DNA from: Sclerodactyla briareus
Taxonomy: Eukaryota; Echinodermata; Holothuroidea; Dendrochirotida; Sclerodactylidae
Length of the DNA: 64,000 nt
NCBI GenBank assembly: GCA_026419785.1
Contig: JAODTK010002998.1
Span: 186,001-250,000 of the forward strand
Direction: 5' to 3'
The notes beneath the pieces are model-generated. The model was not told where the DNA came from, did no database searches, and saw nothing but the letters and a program-made list of their open reading frames with translations. Below, piece by piece: positions 61,561-64,000 of this stretch. The position numbers and the translations under genes are program-made. Within the stretch, counting starts at the first letter, position 1. The number at the start of each line of letters is the position of its first letter.

Positions 61561-63414
61561 GAAATCTCTTTCAAAACATTAGAATTTGCCAAAATGTCAA
61601 TTTTTTCCATTCAGTCATGCTACACATTAGTGGTTGCATCATGTAACAATTACCACAGTTCGACAATGTCCGTGACCTAGTTTTCAATCAATAATTCCCT
61701 GGGCCTGTAGTTCATGCTAGGCAGGATTATTAATCAACCGTAATTAATGAAAACCAAAATAACTCTCTGCTCATTTGGAAAGGCGGAGGCGGATTTAATC
61801 GCCTAAGCTAGGCCGACCATCACGCTAACTACATCTCAACATTAGGATAGCAATATTGGAACATGTGACATTTTGGTGATCAATTTCGGCCTAGAAAAGA
61901 GCGGTAATACGATATCCTTTAGAATATTCCATGTGAAGTGAATATTCCATGTGATAATGCGAATAAAATACTTATAATCCAGGTATTAGGTCCAGGCATC
62001 GTAAACGATAACGAAGCGAAGTCTAAACAAAAGAAGAGACTTGCTCTCTATGCAACGGGCGAAATAAGGATGGTGTCCCTATGATTGTCAATTATGCATG
62101 GAGTTGGGGGCGGTTTGTAAAAACAGCCCAATAAAGTGGATTTACTAGGGGCAACTGCTATTAGATGAGCTTAAGAAGGTGAGTATGGTCGCTAGATAAT
62201 ACCCAAACGAGTAAGTTTTGGGGAATTTACATGCATTTTTTTTTGGTAGCATACTATTACTAGATCCTGATCTAAGGTTCAGTTATACAGTTCACAGAGT
62301 GCACATTGCTTATAGATAGTTTGAATTACAAACTATTGCCTTCCGGGGTGATTAGATTATTTGAGCAACTGCACGAATGCCAGATGGATTTAATGAATTG
62401 AGAGTAACTGGAAATTTATTCTCAAAAATAACATGGGCACGGCACAGCACAGCTGAACCTAATTGAAACATTGAATGATTTGCACTACTGCCCACAGTGT
62501 GTGAAGTTTTACTCTAGTACTAATCAACAGGCACAGAGTGACATATTTAACATGTTTGATGTGAGAGACTGAAGTTTTAGTACCTGGTATTTGCCTCAGG
62601 GTGTAATATTTTTCTTGATGACATTCACATGAAGATGCATCCCCCCCCCAAAGAAAAAGAAAAAAGAAATAACATAATCAAGGGCAAAAGGGATGGAACA
62701 TACATGGTAGACAGACAGGACGAAACAAGTTCTGGATTAGAGGATACAAGGAGCCCAACATTGAAAGGAGTTGCAAAGTGTCCCATCTTTTTCCTGGTGA
62801 AGATTGGGTTGACTTAAATACTTTGTTTTTTTTTTCTGATGTGCTCTTACTCATGTTGAGAGACAGCATCCAACTTGATAAATACCCTGATGACACCTTT
62901 ATATGATGTAGTGTTCTCAAAATTCACAACACTATAGGCATGTAACAAGGGGGCATGGGTGTGGCCTGTTTGGGTGAGAATTGAAGCCTCATTTAATTAT
63001 ACTATATTACCGCCCGGTTGATGAGGTGAGAAAATGACTCAAAAGTACTCACCGGGCAAACAATTGTACAAAGATGCACAACAACACGGGGCTGAACCCT
63101 ATAGGTTTTATGGTCACCTTTGTTATCTTAAGGAAGATGTAAAGCCTGCCTCACATGGAGTTTGAGGCTGCAATGCCTGGAACACTTGCAATCAGACACT
63201 GCATGCAGAGACTTGTGAACACCTGCCAATACTTGCCAGCAGGGTTTGAGAATTGAGAATTGTTTGAAACCTGATGGTGCCTACATGTGAAATGGTGGCA
63301 TTTGGAAAGGATTTTGATTTCCATGTGATACCTTTGTTTTTTCCTTTTGGATCACTGAATTTTCCTAGGATCTTTTTTTGTTTCGCCTAAATTAAATTCA
63401 GGAGGAGACTTAGT
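61561..63414. other. No recognisable gene
   Basis: This is unassigned sequence. C- and A-runs lie at 62641-62665. Short frames only. Confidence 0.5.
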
Positions 63415-64000
63415 GGTCACTATGGCATGTGTGTGTGCGTGTACGTGTGTGTGTGTGTACGTGCGTGTGTATGTGTGTGGTTCACACTTTTCTCGTTAGC
63501 AGGGTATCTTTCTACGGTACGAAAACAAATTCTCAGGGTAGTCATCTGGGTTGGGTGAACACAATCTGATTAGATTTTGGGGACAAAAGTCACTAATTAA
63601 GTAAGGTAATTAGCCTATTCTATAGATTTTTAACTGTTTGGCTTTTTAGCGAGATTACGGATGAACCTAGGTGCTATGGTTGACTTGGTTTGGCACATAG
63701 ACTTGGGATATCAGTAGATGGAATGATTAGATTTTCAGCGTAAAAATGGTATAAGCACATGTATGCGAATTTCAAACTTTGTCGGATTTTTCACGACAAG
63801 TGGTGAATATGCTCTACCTTCAGTCCCAAAACTTTTTAACAAAGATTGGGTCAATGGAGGTCATCCAATGTACCTAATTTGCATAATTTATGTAAAATCT
63901 TCAAGTTGCTTGGATTTGCATGAACCTGTTGGGTATGGTTACCTTATTCCAATTTTTTTTATCATGGATTCAGGGTACTGGAGGTCATTCAACGGGTCTA
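63415..64000 (-). repeat. Family A dispersed repeat, reversed, starting from (GT)n
   Basis: An impure (GT)n tract (63427-63480) is followed by CACTTTTCTCGTTAGCAGGG, GGTTGGGTGAACACAATCTG, GCTATGGTTGACTTGGTTTG, GATTAGATTTTCAGCG and CATAATTTATGTAAAATCTTC. These are the reverse complement of the family A order, and it runs off the window. Confidence 0.8.

Overview
This window looks like intergenic or intronic DNA from a repeat-rich animal genome. It is AT-rich and has no operons. Almost every long open frame is broken, and most of the sequence is transposon-derived or tandemly repeated. The CR1-like and L2/Rex1-like reverse transcriptase remnants, the tRNA-derived SINE, the hAT-like element and the many dispersed repeats carrying TGACCT half-sites suit a marine invertebrate, perhaps an echinoderm. 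The taxon is inference with low confidence. I found no complete protein-coding gene and no rRNA, tRNA or snRNA gene that I would defend. Two short segments look like first coding exons (18455-18561 and 26114-26150).

Layout. 1-6360 and 50402-54866 are two diverged copies of one segment. The left copy carries an extra 2.9 kb (about 1101-3994) with a GC-rich spacer-like block. In the right copy a 260-bp monomer has been tandemly triplicated. 8530-10745 is a decayed CR1-like LINE. A second copy lies reversed at 47863-49716, has a 271-bp T tract inside its 3' UTR, and sits inside another repeat. 15035-15335 is a SINE. 16633-16950 is a long inverted repeat abutting a 36-bp minisatellite (16951-17669). 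23245-24345 is a 605-bp tandem duplication. 32815-33180 is a LINE linker fragment next to a 31-bp minisatellite (33303-34602). 34788-39196 is a 4.4-kb element with perfect 12-bp terminal inverted repeats and a perfect 8-bp target duplication, as in hAT transposons, but without a recognisable transposase. 41905-42420 holds an L2/Rex1-like reverse transcriptase fragment. The last 10 kb is mostly degenerate tandem and dispersed repeats.

Three dispersed families recur and are called A, B and C here. Family A has a conserved core and, in three copies, ends in a (CA)n tract. Family B ends in a tetranucleotide microsatellite followed by a short hairpin and GAGCTAA. Family C carries GGGCC-type motifs. 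They nest in each other and in the LINE, so insertion order can partly be read. The strongest discoveries are the hAT-like element, the poly-T tract inside the LINE, the family B terminus, and the differences between the two copies of the large duplication. Many single-base indels between paralogous copies may be decay, but uncorrected long-read error is also possible.
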